From: an uncultured Caldilineaceae bacterium
Lineage (GTDB): Bacteria > Chloroflexota > Anaerolineae > Caldilineales > Caldilineaceae
Assembly (NCBI GenBank): GCA_951813625.1
Contig: CATOTS010000001.1
Coordinates: forward strand, 124,001-188,000
Direction: 5' to 3'
DNA length: 64,000 bases
Made by a program: the position numbers and the translations under genes. Position 1 is the stretch's first letter. Every line of letters starts with the position of its first letter. Below are positions 1-9,162 of the stretch, piece by piece. The notes under the pieces are model-generated. The model had not been told where the DNA came from. It worked only from the letters and a program-made list of their open reading frames with translations, and searched no databases.

Positions 1-1189
1 CGGCGTGCCCGGTATCGGAGACAAGAATCGCGTCGGAGGGCAGGTAGTCCGACAGATCGCGGCAGAGGCGTTCCGGGCGCATGGGCAGGATATCTGAGTT
101 GACATGCTGGGCAACGCCGGCCTTCCAGTCCTGGACCAGCTCCTGCACGCGGGCGATCCAAGCTGTACGTGCGGGTGCGGGAGATGCGCTGTCGATCATG
201 CGCCGCAGGCTGCTCTTGACGTCTCCTTGCAGGCCGACTTGAACCGGATAGTTGCGCCCGATTTCCTCCGGGTTGATGTCGAGTTGGATGATGGGCGTGC
301 TCTGGGGTGGAATCTGGTAGAAGTGGGTGACCTGTCCTCCGGCATGGCTACCGACGAAGAAGACGAGGTCGGCTTCATGCACTGCCTGATTGGAGCAGGC
401 GCGGGAGTATGACCCGGGCACGCCCACGGCTAGTTCGTGGTCGCTTGGAAACATCGCTTTGGCGTTCAGCGAGGTAGCTACGGGGATTGAGAGCTTTTCG
501 GCAAGTTCGATCAGCTCTGCGCGGGCATCGGAGGCTGTCACACCGCCGCCAGCGACGATGACAGGACGTTGGGCACTCTTGAGAAGCTGAAGCGCCGCCT
601 CTATTTGGGAAGGTTCGGCTTCGGGACGGAAGGGAGGGAGCTTTGAGAAGGCCTCTTCGACAATAACCTCAAGATCAGCTTCTTCCTCCATCACGCTCTG
701 GCCGGCAATACCTTCCAGCTCGATGTGAGCAGGTCCGGGTGTACCGGTTGTGGCTACGCGAAAGGCTTGGCGAAGGTATACGGGGAGGTGCTCGGGCGTG
801 GAGACGTAGGCGCTGTACTTGGAAACAGCTGAGAAGGGATTGACATGATCAACTTCCTGATAGGCGTGACGCTTCTGATTGCTGAGAAACTCGCGGCCGG
901 TCACTGCAACGACTGGCGAACAGGCCAGAAAGGCGTCCTGCAGGCCGGCGGCCAGATTGACCGCGCCGACAGATTGCGCCATGCAAAAAGCGGGGCCGCG
1001 GCTGACGCGAGCGAATGCGTCGGCCATGTAGGCGGCTGCTTTTTCGCCGTGGGTCTGCACTCGTTGTATCCCGAGCTTTTCCATCTCCATAAGGGCCCGC
1101 GGGCCGATATAAGGCATGAAGAATACATGGGAGATTCCGTAACCATGAACTGTTTCGGCGACGAAGCGGGCGCCTGTCATGCTTGGCAT
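1..1189 (-). CDS. Thiamine-diphosphate-dependent enzyme, acetolactate synthase/benzoylformate decarboxylase-like (3' end outside window)
   Basis: The reading frame stays open from an ATG at 1187-1189 to the window edge, about 396 codons. An AGGAGA ribosome site lies about 8 bases upstream of the ATG. The N-terminal pyrimidine-binding domain has the catalytic glutamate in THGEKAAAYMADAFAR (E49). A middle Rossmann-like domain follows (QRPVIVAGGG). The frame is cut just inside the pyrophosphate-binding domain at SDTGHA, the counterpart of the GDG...N metal site. A family member is about 550 residues, so roughly 150 are missing. The substrate cannot be told from the sequence: acetolactate synthase, sulfopyruvate decarboxylase-like and benzoylformate decarboxylase-like enzymes share these motifs. 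It is transcribed divergently from the Gfo/Idh/MocA gene, and the two may serve one catabolic route. Confidence 0.85.
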   Translation of the reverse strand, partial: MPSMTGARFVAETVHGYGISHVFFMPYIGPRALMEMEKLGIQRVQTHGEKAAAYMADAFARVSRGPAFCMAQSVGAVNLAAGLQDAFLACSPVVAVTGREFLSNQKRHAYQEVDHVNPFSAVSKYSAYVSTPEHLPVYLRQAFRVATTGTPGPAHIELEGIAGQSVMEEEADLEVIVEEAFSKLPPFRPEAEPSQIEAALQLLKSAQRPVIVAGGGVTASDARAELIELAEKLSIPVATSLNAKAMFPSDHELAVGVPGSYSRACSNQAVHEADLVFFVGSHAGGQVTHFYQIPPQSTPIIQLDINPEEIGRNYPVQVGLQGDVKSSLRRMIDSASPAPARTAWIARVQELVQDWKAGVAQHVNSDILPMRPERLCRDLSDYLPSDAILVSDTGHA

Positions 1190-1250
1190 GTTCTCTTCTC
1201 CTGATGGACTCGGTGGGCGTGCAGAACCATTGCAGAGTTGACTCAGCCAA

Positions 1251-1279
1251 TTCATAACATTTGTTGGGCAACTTTGCAA
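1251..1279 (-). promoter_or_regulatory. Predicted sigma-70-type promoter for the ThDP enzyme
   Basis: On the minus strand TTGCAA (1274-1279), a 17-base spacer and TATGAA (1251-1256) lie about 60 bases upstream of the ATG at 1189. This is read by eye only. Confidence 0.4.
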
Positions 1280-1405
1280 TCCTTCCGGCCGAAGATTTTC
1301 TTTCCCAACCCCTTTGGGCGGTCCACATGGAGAATGTGAAGTCAAGTCTTCAGGCAGCTTACCGGAGGGCGCCGCTTGCCATGCAGCATCGAAGGCCTCG
1401 CGCTG

Positions 1406-1434
1406 TTGAGCCAGCCCGCCAGTCGTGCTATGAT
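1406..1434 (+). promoter_or_regulatory. Predicted promoter for the Gfo/Idh/MocA gene
   Basis: TTGAGC (1406-1411), a 17-base spacer and TATGAT (1429-1434). TG at 1426-1427 makes it an extended -10 (TGCTATGAT). It lies about 48 bases before the GTG start and is paired back-to-back with the promoter at 1251-1279. Confidence 0.5.
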
Positions 1435-1481
1435 CGGCGCGAACAGACGATTGCTTTTGAGTTAATTGAAAGGAACGGAGT

Positions 1482-2543
1482 GTGACAAAAGCGCTAAAGG
1501 TGGGAGTTGTCGGGGTCGGCGGCATTGCGAAGACCCATATGCCCGGATGGGCCGCGTCAGAGGTGGCGGAGGTGGTTGCCGGGAGTGACGTCTCAAAGGA
1601 GGCGCTGGAAAGATGGGGCGCGCTGTACGGCGTTTCCAACCTGGTAGATGACCCTGCTGAACTATTCAGCGACCCGGACATCGACATTATCGACGTGTGC
1701 ACGCCGAATCGCTACCATGCGCCAATTGCCATCGGGGCCCTTGAGGCGGGCAAGCACGTTCTTTGCGAAAAGCCGCTTGCGCCGACGCCGGCGGAGATAC
1801 GCCGGATGATCGAGGCCCGAGACCGGGCCGATAGGCTTCTGATGACCGCGCAACACTTCCGATTTCGCGGCGACTCCCAGGCGATGAAAGCTGAAATCGC
1901 TACGGGTGTTCTGGGGGAGATCTACCATGCGCGCAGCTGGATGTTGCGCAGGGCCAATCTGCCGGTCCGGCCCGGTTTCATATACAAGAAGCATAGCGGC
2001 GGCGGCCCGACAATCGATGTAGGCGTGCACATTCTGGATCTTACGCTCTGGCTGATGGACAATCCCCGGCCTGTTGCGGTCTCGGGGGTGGCGAAGGCGC
2101 CGCTGGCCCTGCGCGAGGGTGCATTCAGCGCCTGGAGACTTGATCCTGTGCCACAGGACATTGACGTTGAGGACTTTGCGGCCGCGTTTGTCCGGTTTGA
2201 GAATGGCGCCACCTTGATCCTGGAGACAAGCTGGCTGCTGCATCACGACACGATGGGCGAGGACACGCAGGTGTGGCTTTACGGCAGTGAGGGAGGGTGT
2301 CACTGGCCGAGCGCCAAGTTCTTGGAAACGAACTTTGAGACGAAGCAGTTTTACAACCGGTTCCTGCAGCGAACGCAGGACAGGATGGAGCCGCATGCGC
2401 TCGAATGTGTTGCCTTCGCGCAGGCTATTGCCGATGGCGCACCGTCTCCCGTACCGGCTGAACAGTCGCTACAGGTCCAGGCGATCCTCGATGGCATTTA
2501 CCGCAGCCAGGCGGAGGGAAAGGAAGTGCGGATCGAGGATTGA
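1482..2543 (+). CDS. Gfo/Idh/MocA family NAD(P)-dependent oxidoreductase
   Basis: This 353-residue protein belongs to the family of soluble dehydrogenases acting on sugars, inositols and their derivatives. The N-terminal Rossmann fold shows the dinucleotide loop VGVVGVGGIAKTH (residues 7-19). The family EKP motif (CEKPLAP, K97) carries the catalytic lysine. Further on, GGGPTIDVGVHILDL (about residues 170-184) holds the usual Asp and His of the substrate pocket. The start is GTG at 1482, chosen because AAGGA lies 7 bases upstream and the Rossmann strand begins six residues later. The length is typical of the family. The substrate is unknown. Divergence from a ThDP enzyme suggests sugar or polyol catabolism, which is an inference. 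Confidence 0.9.
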   Translation: MTKALKVGVVGVGGIAKTHMPGWAASEVAEVVAGSDVSKEALERWGALYGVSNLVDDPAELFSDPDIDIIDVCTPNRYHAPIAIGALEAGKHVLCEKPLAPTPAEIRRMIEARDRADRLLMTAQHFRFRGDSQAMKAEIATGVLGEIYHARSWMLRRANLPVRPGFIYKKHSGGGPTIDVGVHILDLTLWLMDNPRPVAVSGVAKAPLALREGAFSAWRLDPVPQDIDVEDFAAAFVRFENGATLILETSWLLHHDTMGEDTQVWLYGSEGGCHWPSAKFLETNFETKQFYNRFLQRTQDRMEPHALECVAFAQAIADGAPSPVPAEQSLQVQAILDGIYRSQAEGKEVRIED

Positions 2544-2687
2544 AGGTTTTCGAGACATCATGGGAAGGATGGTAATTCCGCCGGCACTTGCAACTTTCGA
2601 GGCCGGAGTGCGTAGAGAGTTGTCAAGAGCACTAAACGCATTGGAGAAGATGACGGCTTCTCTGCCCTCTGCTTTAAGGAGTTAGTC

Positions 2688-3605
2688 ATGAGCGAGTCAA
2701 CGCCGAATCAGCCAGCAGAATCGACGGGTGCAACGGTCCAAGAGAGCCCTGCTTCCGTGTTTGAGCCAGAGGTCGCAGGCGCGACTATTGCCGTGGAAAG
2801 CGTAGAAAGCAAGCCTGAGAGCGGCAGCGCTACCAAGCGGCCACCCGGTCTTTTCCGCCACCCAGAAGAGAAGCTTATCGGCGGGGTTTGCGGCGGAATG
2901 GGGGACTGCTTCGGCATCGATCCCATTTTTGTGCGGATTATGTGGGTGGGCTTGACGCTCGGAACTGCGGGTGCGGGTCTTTTCGCCTACGCTGCTCTGT
3001 GGCTGCTGCTGCCGGTTGGCACAGCTGGGGAGGGAGAGCGCGCTCCGGCCACATTTGAACTGAACCAGCGGAATGTGGAACGGGCGGGGCTGCTGCTGGT
3101 CGTAGCCGGCAGCTTGTGGCTACTGGCAAATCTGGGGATACTGCCAGCGCTGTGGGGCATGTTTTGGCTCCTGATGAGGCTACTTTTCTGGCCGGTGCTG
3201 CTGATAGGAACGGGTCTGCTGCTGCTCAACAATCGGAAGGCGTGGCGCAGCCGATTCCTCGGCGCGCGCGCCCAGGTGCAAGGTGGCAAAAGACGGGCTT
3301 CATCCATATTTAGCCGCGAGTCGGTCAAGAGTGGGCTGGGCAGGGCCCGGGCCAGCATCCCACTCAAACGCAGCCGAGAAGACAGGTTGGTCTTCGGCGT
3401 TTGCGGGGCTATTGGCAAGGCGATTGGGCTGGACGCCAACCTTGTCCGGTTGCTGTGGGTGGCATTCGCTGTAGGCAGTCTGGGCACGCTGTTGCTGGTG
3501 TATGTGCTCGCCGGCTGGATCCTGCCGGAAGATACGCCGGCACAGGCGGAGGTCTATAGTCCAGAGCCTCAGGATGTAACCATCATTGACGGCAGGGTTG
3601 GTTAG
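2688..3605 (+). CDS. Membrane protein with two PspC domains
   Basis: This 305-residue membrane protein has a polar, Ser/Glu-rich N-terminus of about 50 residues. A first PspC domain follows (residues about 55-112, EEKLIGGVCGGMGDCFG and a transmembrane helix). A central hydrophobic segment of two or three helices comes next (about 130-185, rich in Leu/Trp and similar to LiaF-type helical regions). A second PspC domain lies at about residues 225-282 (VFGVCGAIGKAIGLDANLV). PspC domains act in envelope-stress sensing at the inner membrane. Two copies flanking a helical core is unusual but recurs in Gram-positive-like lineages. AAGGAG lies 6 bases before the ATG. The next gene, 83 bases on, also encodes a small membrane protein. 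Confidence 0.85.
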   Translation: MSESTPNQPAESTGATVQESPASVFEPEVAGATIAVESVESKPESGSATKRPPGLFRHPEEKLIGGVCGGMGDCFGIDPIFVRIMWVGLTLGTAGAGLFAYAALWLLLPVGTAGEGERAPATFELNQRNVERAGLLLVVAGSLWLLANLGILPALWGMFWLLMRLLFWPVLLIGTGLLLLNNRKAWRSRFLGARAQVQGGKRRASSIFSRESVKSGLGRARASIPLKRSREDRLVFGVCGAIGKAIGLDANLVRLLWVAFAVGSLGTLLLVYVLAGWILPEDTPAQAEVYSPEPQDVTIIDGRVG

Positions 3606-3688
3606 GGTTCCAGCGTCCTCAATTCCATTTGGCAAGGCAGTTGCCTTCGCCAGAATCGTTGGCGAGAAGAGCCCTGGAGGATTTAGCT

Positions 3689-3916
3689 GTGGGTAAAGCC
3701 GAGAATCTGGCAGTTGGCCTGCTTATCGGCGCGGCAATAGGGGCGGTCGCGGCCTACTTTTTTGGACCCTCGCGCGGCACTACGTTCGACGCCAGATATC
3801 AGTCTCGCTGGGACCGTGCTTTGGCAGAAGGGAAGGAGGCCGAAGCAGCGCGAAAGGCGGCACTGGAACGGGAGCTGGCGGAGGCGAAGCGTCGCAACAC
3901 TCCTGGACAACGCTGA
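3689..3916 (+). CDS. Small membrane-anchored protein of unknown function
   Basis: The frame is open from TTG at 3629, but the best start is GTG at 3689, where GGAGG lies 8 bases upstream. This gives 75 residues. A single Ala/Gly-rich membrane helix near the N-terminus (AVGLLIGAAIGAVAAYFFGP) is followed by a charged helix rich in Arg, Ala and Glu, probably a coiled coil facing the cytoplasm. It resembles in layout the YtxH-type gas-vesicle/stress small proteins, but the similarity is too short to assign a family. It follows the double-PspC gene on the same strand and may belong to the same envelope-stress unit. Confidence 0.55.
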   Translation: MGKAENLAVGLLIGAAIGAVAAYFFGPSRGTTFDARYQSRWDRALAEGKEAEAARKAALERELAEAKRRNTPGQR

Positions 3917-3967
3917 CTTGGCGGCCTCCTGGGCGTTTGAGACGAGTGAATCCGGTCGGATCTCCAC

Positions 3968-4837
3968 CTATTTTTGACAGTCGGGACAGAAGTGCGTGCT
4001 GCGCTGAGCGAGCACGATACGACTGATGGGCGCATTGCAGTGAAAGCAGGGTTCGCCGCCGCGGCGAAACACTTGAAACTTCTCCTGAAAGCCGCCTTTG
4101 CCTCCGGTTGGCGGCGCGTAGTTTTGCAGCGAACTGCCCTGGGCCTCAATCCCCGCCTGCAACACATCCTGCAACCCTTGATGAAGCCGCACAATCTCCT
4201 CAGCGTTTAGCTGGCCGCCGGCGCGTCGCGGATCGATTCGTGCGCGGAATAGCGCTTCGTCGGCGTAGATGTTGCCAACGCCGGCTACAATGGACTGGTT
4301 GAGCAGCAGAGACTTAATGCTTGCCGTGCGGCGGGCCAGTGCCCTCTCCAGATGCTGCGGCAGGAACTCGGCGTCAAGCGGCTCCGGGCCCAGCTTGCCG
4401 ACGACTGACTCCTCATCGGTAACCAGCCAGATTCTTCCGAACTTGCGGATGTCGCGGAAGCGCAGTTCTTCGCCGGTATCCAGTTGAAAAATGACGTGTG
4501 TGTGATGGTCCGCTGGAGGGACTTGCAGATCTGCGGTGGAAGCGCCCAGGGCCGAGTCATGATCCAGCGGGCCGGGGGCCGGTCCGTGAATGCGAAGCTC
4601 GCCGGTCATGCGCAGGTGGACGATGAGCGTTTCGCCGCTATCCAGGCCAAGCAGCATGTACTTTCCCCGCCGCCGAAAAGAGGCAAAACGCCGGCCGCGG
4701 ACCAGGTCGGGAAAGATCGAGGCATCAGGTGCGGCTATAGTGCGGGGCCATCGCACCTCAGCTTCGAGGATAGTCTTTCCGTTGAGGAGGGGCTTGAGCG
4801 CACGAACGTAGGTTTCGACTTCGGGCAGTTCAGGCAC
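3968..4837 (-). CDS. mutM: Formamidopyrimidine-DNA glycosylase
   Basis: This enzyme of base-excision repair removes 8-oxoguanine and formamidopyrimidines and nicks the abasic site. The protein starts MPELPEVET; the proline after the initiator Met is the catalytic nucleophile and the following Glu is also catalytic. The helix-two-turn-helix region carries NQSIVAGVGNIYADEALFRA, typical of Fpg. The C-terminus is a four-cysteine zinc finger (CFHCNAP... FCPDC). At 289 residues it is normal length. The ATG at 4837 lies inside the end of the anti-sigma gene (8-base overlap), so translation is coupled to the sigma/anti-sigma operon upstream. That suggests repair expression tied to an envelope or oxidative signal. 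Confidence 0.96.
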   Translation of the reverse strand: MPELPEVETYVRALKPLLNGKTILEAEVRWPRTIAAPDASIFPDLVRGRRFASFRRRGKYMLLGLDSGETLIVHLRMTGELRIHGPAPGPLDHDSALGASTADLQVPPADHHTHVIFQLDTGEELRFRDIRKFGRIWLVTDEESVVGKLGPEPLDAEFLPQHLERALARRTASIKSLLLNQSIVAGVGNIYADEALFRARIDPRRAGGQLNAEEIVRLHQGLQDVLQAGIEAQGSSLQNYAPPTGGKGGFQEKFQVFRRGGEPCFHCNAPISRIVLAQRSTHFCPDCQK

Positions 4838-5690
4838 TGCTGGTTCGGGGTCTGCGCCGGCTGAGAAGCCAGAACACGACTATCGCTAAGACCAGGACGA
4901 TGCGGGCTGACCTGAGCAGGGAACGCAGTGAATACCAAGTGTTCCCCGATTCTGGAGGTTCGAGGGTGACCGGCGGGGTCGTAATGTCTGAAGGCTGAGT
5001 GGGCTGGGGCGTGGGCTTGACTCCCTCTGTGTCGTTTTGGCCGCCGGGCTCTGCCTGGCCTTCGGAGGAGATCTCTTCGCCCTCCGAGCCCGAGGGGCTT
5101 TCGCTAGACGACATGACTCCTAGGTCGCCGTTTCCTTGTTCCTCGGGAATGGCGGTACCACTGCCTCCGGCGGTTGAGGATGAGGAGGAATCCCCCACGG
5201 CCGTCACCTGGATTCGGGGCGTAGCGGTCTGGGAGGATGGCTGGTTGCCAGCTGTAGCAAGGGTCCCGACGTAGGACTGTTGCAGCGAGAAATCGGCAAC
5301 GACAACGACCAGCAAGAGGGCAGCCGCGGCCATGGCCGCGTTGCGATAAAACTGATTTCCGCCACCCAGAAAACTTAGAAGGCGCTGCCAGGGAGACTCA
5401 AGTGGGGGGTCTTCGATTCCGGTCGCGGGAGAGGCGTGCGCCCGTGCGCGGCGTTCGTGCAGCACGTCCTCGACTTGACTTTCGGTCAGGACAAATGAGC
5501 GGGGCAGGGCCGCTTTCGGCATCTCGCGCAGCAGGTCGACCGTTCGGCGGAGGGAGTCCACTTCCCAGGCGATCTGCTCGCTGGCGGCCATCGCCGTCTC
5601 GACTTGAAGTCGTTCCTCGGCTGTGGCGTCCCCATCTACGTAGGCCGCGATCAAGTCTTCGTCGATCGAATGTGAGAGCTGTGACGACAT
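4830..5690 (-). CDS. Putative anti-sigma factor, membrane-anchored
   Basis: This 286-residue protein is encoded directly downstream of an ECF sigma factor. The first 70 residues form a zf-HC2-like helical bundle (DEDLIAAYVDGDATAEE). The His-x3-Cys-x2-Cys zinc site is missing, so this would be a zinc-free anti-sigma domain. A first membrane helix follows (NAAMAAAALLLVVVVADF, about residue 117). Then comes a long Ser/Gly/Glu/Pro-rich linker, likely extracytoplasmic. A second membrane helix lies near the C-terminus (IVLVLAIVVFWLLS) with a short Arg-rich tail. Role by context: it would hold the sigma factor at the membrane until a signal releases it. The two-helix layout is unusual, since most such proteins have one. 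Confidence 0.75.
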   Translation of the reverse strand: MSSQLSHSIDEDLIAAYVDGDATAEERLQVETAMAASEQIAWEVDSLRRTVDLLREMPKAALPRSFVLTESQVEDVLHERRARAHASPATGIEDPPLESPWQRLLSFLGGGNQFYRNAAMAAAALLLVVVVADFSLQQSYVGTLATAGNQPSSQTATPRIQVTAVGDSSSSSTAGGSGTAIPEEQGNGDLGVMSSSESPSGSEGEEISSEGQAEPGGQNDTEGVKPTPQPTQPSDITTPPVTLEPPESGNTWYSLRSLLRSARIVLVLAIVVFWLLSRRRPRTSSA

Positions 5691-5824
5691 AGTCTATGGC
5701 TCTTAGATACCGCTGTCAGTCTTACGCGATTCTGTAGATTGACCGCGTCTGGCTTGCGCGCCGCCTCGGTCCTTGACGGGCTGCTGTTTCCAATTTGGAA
5801 TAAGGGCCGGAGAATGCATTTCCC

Positions 5825-6415
5825 CTACTTCCTAGAATGACGATAGTCGGCTGGCAAAAGTTCCGTATGTTGGCTCAAATAATCTCTTACGCGGCCACGT
5901 GCTCTGCTGATGCGGGATTTCACTGTACCTACGGCGACGCTGGTAATATCGGCAATTTCCTCGTAAGCGTATCCTTCGACGTCGCGCAGAACAATCGTTG
6001 TACGCAGGACTTCGGGTAAGGATGTTATAGCCGAGCCGATCAGGGCCTGCAGCTCTCTTCGTTCGGCGAATTCGTGGGGGGATTCGCTGCGGTCCGTTAG
6101 TTCGGCGATATACTCCTCCTCGACCGGCATATCATCGAGGCTTTCGGTCGTTTTTCGCTTGCGGTGGCGGAGGTGGTCGTAGCAGGTGTTGACCACGATA
6201 CGCGTGAGCCAGCCCTTGAAGCTTCCGCCCCGGTAGTTGTCCAGCCCCCGAAACGCCTTCAAGAAGCTATCCTGAATGGCATCCGCGGCAGAATCGGCGT
6301 CATCGAGAAGGCGGTAGGCGACATTATAGCCAAACCCCTGATATTCGATAACCAGTTGGTTGAACGCCTCGAGATCTCCTTGCTGCGAGCGTTCTATCAG
6401 ATCGTCCAGGTTCAT
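5825..6415 (-). CDS. ECF-family RNA polymerase sigma factor (sigma-24 type)
   Basis: This alternative sigma factor has only regions 2 and 4. Region 2 includes the core-binding stretch DDADSAADAIQDSFLKAFRG and the -10-recognition helix FKGWLTRIVVNTCYDHLR. Region 4 has the helix-turn-helix YAYEEIADITSVAVGTVKSR. The start is set at the ATG 6413-6415 (MNLDDLIERSQQGDLEAFN) because this matches where the family begins, giving 196 residues. The frame extends to an ATG at 6472 (215 residues), which also lacks a clear ribosome site and is close to the predicted transcription start. The anti-sigma gene follows after 134 bases and then mutM, so the operon is probably autoregulated. Confidence 0.92.
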   Translation of the reverse strand: MNLDDLIERSQQGDLEAFNQLVIEYQGFGYNVAYRLLDDADSAADAIQDSFLKAFRGLDNYRGGSFKGWLTRIVVNTCYDHLRHRKRKTTESLDDMPVEEEYIAELTDRSESPHEFAERRELQALIGSAITSLPEVLRTTIVLRDVEGYAYEEIADITSVAVGTVKSRISRARGRVRDYLSQHTELLPADYRHSRK

Positions 6416-6488
6416 TTTCTGCCCGCTTTGGCACGCGAACGGCGGACTGTGCGGCCTTCCAGTCCTCTCCATTTCGAAGCTACGCCAT

Positions 6489-6518
6489 AGTATACGGAAT
6501 TCGGTCGACTGTCCGCAA
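6489..6518 (-). promoter_or_regulatory. Predicted promoter upstream of the ECF sigma gene
   Basis: On the minus strand TTGCGG (6513-6518), an 18-base spacer and TATACT (6489-6494). The implied transcription start is about 10 bases before the upstream ATG (6472) and about 67 before the preferred ATG (6415). Confidence 0.35.
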
Positions 6519-6572
6519 TGGTTGTCAATGGTAGCGAATGCCGCTCGAATGGCGGATGTATTTCGACGTCAC

Positions 6573-6602
6573 TTGACTGAAGCAACGCCAAACCGCTATA
6601 CT
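6573..6602 (+). promoter_or_regulatory. Promoter of tRNA-Leu
   Basis: TTGACT (6573-6578), an 18-base spacer and TATACT (6597-6602). The mature tRNA begins at 6611, as expected for a short 5' leader. Confidence 0.65.
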
Positions 6603-6610
6603 ACAATTGG

Positions 6611-7180
<570 letters not shown>

Positions 7181-9049
7181 ATGTCCGTCGAATTCTTGCG
7201 GGCAACGCCACTATTTCAGGGCTTGTCAGACGAAGAACTGCGAGAGGTTGTTGTAGTTTTTCGCGAAGAAAATCAACGTGCGGGCGCTGCCATATTCCAA
7301 AGTGATGAGACCTGCAACGAACTTTATTTGATTCGCAGTGGCTTTGTCCGCCTGCTGGATCCGGATGGCTCAGTGCTGGCGACACTCGGCCCGGGAAGTC
7401 TGCTGGGTGAAGCGGAGTTTCTGCGCGGATTGGCCCACAATACAAGTGCGGTGGCCGCCACGGATGTGCAGTTATGGGCTTTGCCAGACGCAAACTTGCG
7501 GAGTCTGTTGCAGCGTCACTTCAACATTGGCGTGAAGCTCAGCCAAAATTTCGGGGAACAGATCGCTCAATTGGAAGACTATCTGGTGGCGCAGCTTGCC
7601 AAAACGCGTGCGCTCGGAGAGTTGCCGCACAAGGTACTCTGGCCGGTCGCGAGAAGTATGCAGCCGCACCAGCTCGCGCGCGGCAATTTTCTCTACGAGG
7701 CCGGGAACCAGGCCGAGGCGCTTTTTCTTTTGGAGAGGGGGGGGCTCGAACTGCGGCCAACGCCGACGCCGGAGAATTCCAGCCCGAATGCAAACTCGGT
7801 GGAAGCGGGAAGTCTCTTCGGGGTTCTCCCACTCCTTACAAACAAGCCCTACGATTCGAGCGCGTATGCCGTGGAGGACTGCCTTGTCTGGACGTTGCCG
7901 GCGGCGACTTTTTACAGCTTGAGCAGCCAGTTTCCCCTGTTGCGGCGTACGCTAGGGCGCCACAGCCGCAGCCGCCTAAGTGTCGCGGATCAGACACAGG
8001 CAGTAGTGAGACTTGCACAGACACCTCTCTTTGCCCAGCTTGAGCCGGCCAATTTGCACGCGATCGTTCAGCGTTTGGTTCTTCAGCATGTTCCGGCGGG
8101 CGAGCCGATTTACCGTTTGGGAGACCCGAGTGACGCTCTGTTTCTGGTTGACCAAGGCGAGGTGGAGTTGACCGCGGAAAACGAGAGCGGTGTCCTGCAG
8201 GAGCTGGCTCGGATCGCTGTTGGCAGCTTCTTTGGCGCGATGAGCCTCCTGACTGGGGAGGACCGGCTGGAGAACGCGACAGCAATCCGCAATACGAATT
8301 TGTGGGTGCTGTACAGAGCCGATCTTCAGGAGCTGGTGGGCCTCCATCCTGCCATAGGATCGGCACTCGACCAGGCCGTTTCTGCCCGCCTCAGCGCGCG
8401 GCAGGACTCTATGGACGAGGGACGACTTCGCCGATTTCCGCTGCTTACCGACCTCAGCTCGCGCGAGCTGAGGGAAGTCGCACGTCATCTGCGGCAAGCT
8501 CATATTGGGGCCGGTGAGCAGATTTACCGGGCGGGGGGGCCGAGCAATGCGCTCTACTTCATAGAAGGTGGGATTGTAAGGTTGCAGCCTGTCAACGGCG
8601 CGGGCAGTTGGACGCGCGGCGAGGGCGAGATTTTCGGAGAAAAGGCGATTCTTTCGGATGAACCCTACGGGCAGAGCGCCTTTGCCGAGACGGACCTGGA
8701 GCTGCTATACATCGAGCAGCCGGGGCTGGACGCTCTCAAGTCGCGGCTGCCATCGCTTGCATTCGATCTAAGTCGGATTCTGAGCCATCCGGTGGGAGAA
8801 AGTGAAGAGTTCGCTGGCGTGCCCCAGCGCCGCGCCGGTGATGCTCCCGACGAGTACTCCGATCCAGACTACGGCCGCCAAGCCTCAGTGCGACCGGACG
8901 AATTTCCTCCCCCACGTCCGCGCCGGAGCGGGGAAAACTGGTTCGGCGCTCTCAGCTCTTGGGCGAAGATACGCCTTGCGCTGGTTGTGATCCTGCTGCT
9001 GTACCTTGTCGTTGTCGTCGTACCAAGTCTTCTTGGTTTGTCCTTCTGA
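7181..9049 (+). CDS. Protein with four tandem cyclic-nucleotide-binding (Crp/cNMP) domains and a C-terminal membrane anchor
   Basis: The start is the ATG at 7181, where AAGGAG lies 6 bases upstream; a GTG in frame at 7139 has no such site. The 622 residues hold four repeated units, each with the CNB pattern of an LxxLFxxL entry helix, a beta-roll and a GxxFGE-like turn. Unit 1 is about 1-125 (LLGEAEFLRG), unit 2 about 150-275 (LFGVLPLLTN), unit 3 about 285-405 (FFGAMSLLTG), unit 4 about 420-545 (IFGEKAILSD). A charged linker precedes a single very hydrophobic helix at the last 25 residues (LALVVILLLYLVVVVVPSLL). No DNA-binding, kinase or channel domain is present. Unit 1 best keeps the GE of the phosphate cassette. 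Its function is unknown; a membrane-tethered nucleotide sensor or scaffold is an inference. Confidence 0.85.
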   Translation: MSVEFLRATPLFQGLSDEELREVVVVFREENQRAGAAIFQSDETCNELYLIRSGFVRLLDPDGSVLATLGPGSLLGEAEFLRGLAHNTSAVAATDVQLWALPDANLRSLLQRHFNIGVKLSQNFGEQIAQLEDYLVAQLAKTRALGELPHKVLWPVARSMQPHQLARGNFLYEAGNQAEALFLLERGGLELRPTPTPENSSPNANSVEAGSLFGVLPLLTNKPYDSSAYAVEDCLVWTLPAATFYSLSSQFPLLRRTLGRHSRSRLSVADQTQAVVRLAQTPLFAQLEPANLHAIVQRLVLQHVPAGEPIYRLGDPSDALFLVDQGEVELTAENESGVLQELARIAVGSFFGAMSLLTGEDRLENATAIRNTNLWVLYRADLQELVGLHPAIGSALDQAVSARLSARQDSMDEGRLRRFPLLTDLSSRELREVARHLRQAHIGAGEQIYRAGGPSNALYFIEGGIVRLQPVNGAGSWTRGEGEIFGEKAILSDEPYGQSAFAETDLELLYIEQPGLDALKSRLPSLAFDLSRILSHPVGESEEFAGVPQRRAGDAPDEYSDPDYGRQASVRPDEFPPPRPRRSGENWFGALSSWAKIRLALVVILLLYLVVVVVPSLLGLSF

Positions 9050-9162
9050 CGCGAATCCTGCTTGGGCTACCAGGTACCTGGAAGTTCCAGAGGAGAGCCA
9101 GGCCGGGAGAGGCAGCCAACGCCGGAGAGAGGGCACCTGCAGGCTCGTCGTTTGCGCGCTCT

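Noticed and set aside
849..1328. 159-codon minus-strand frame over the ThDP enzyme start
   Set aside because: It is a different frame from the conserved ThDP domain, with Arg/Ser-rich composition and no motif.
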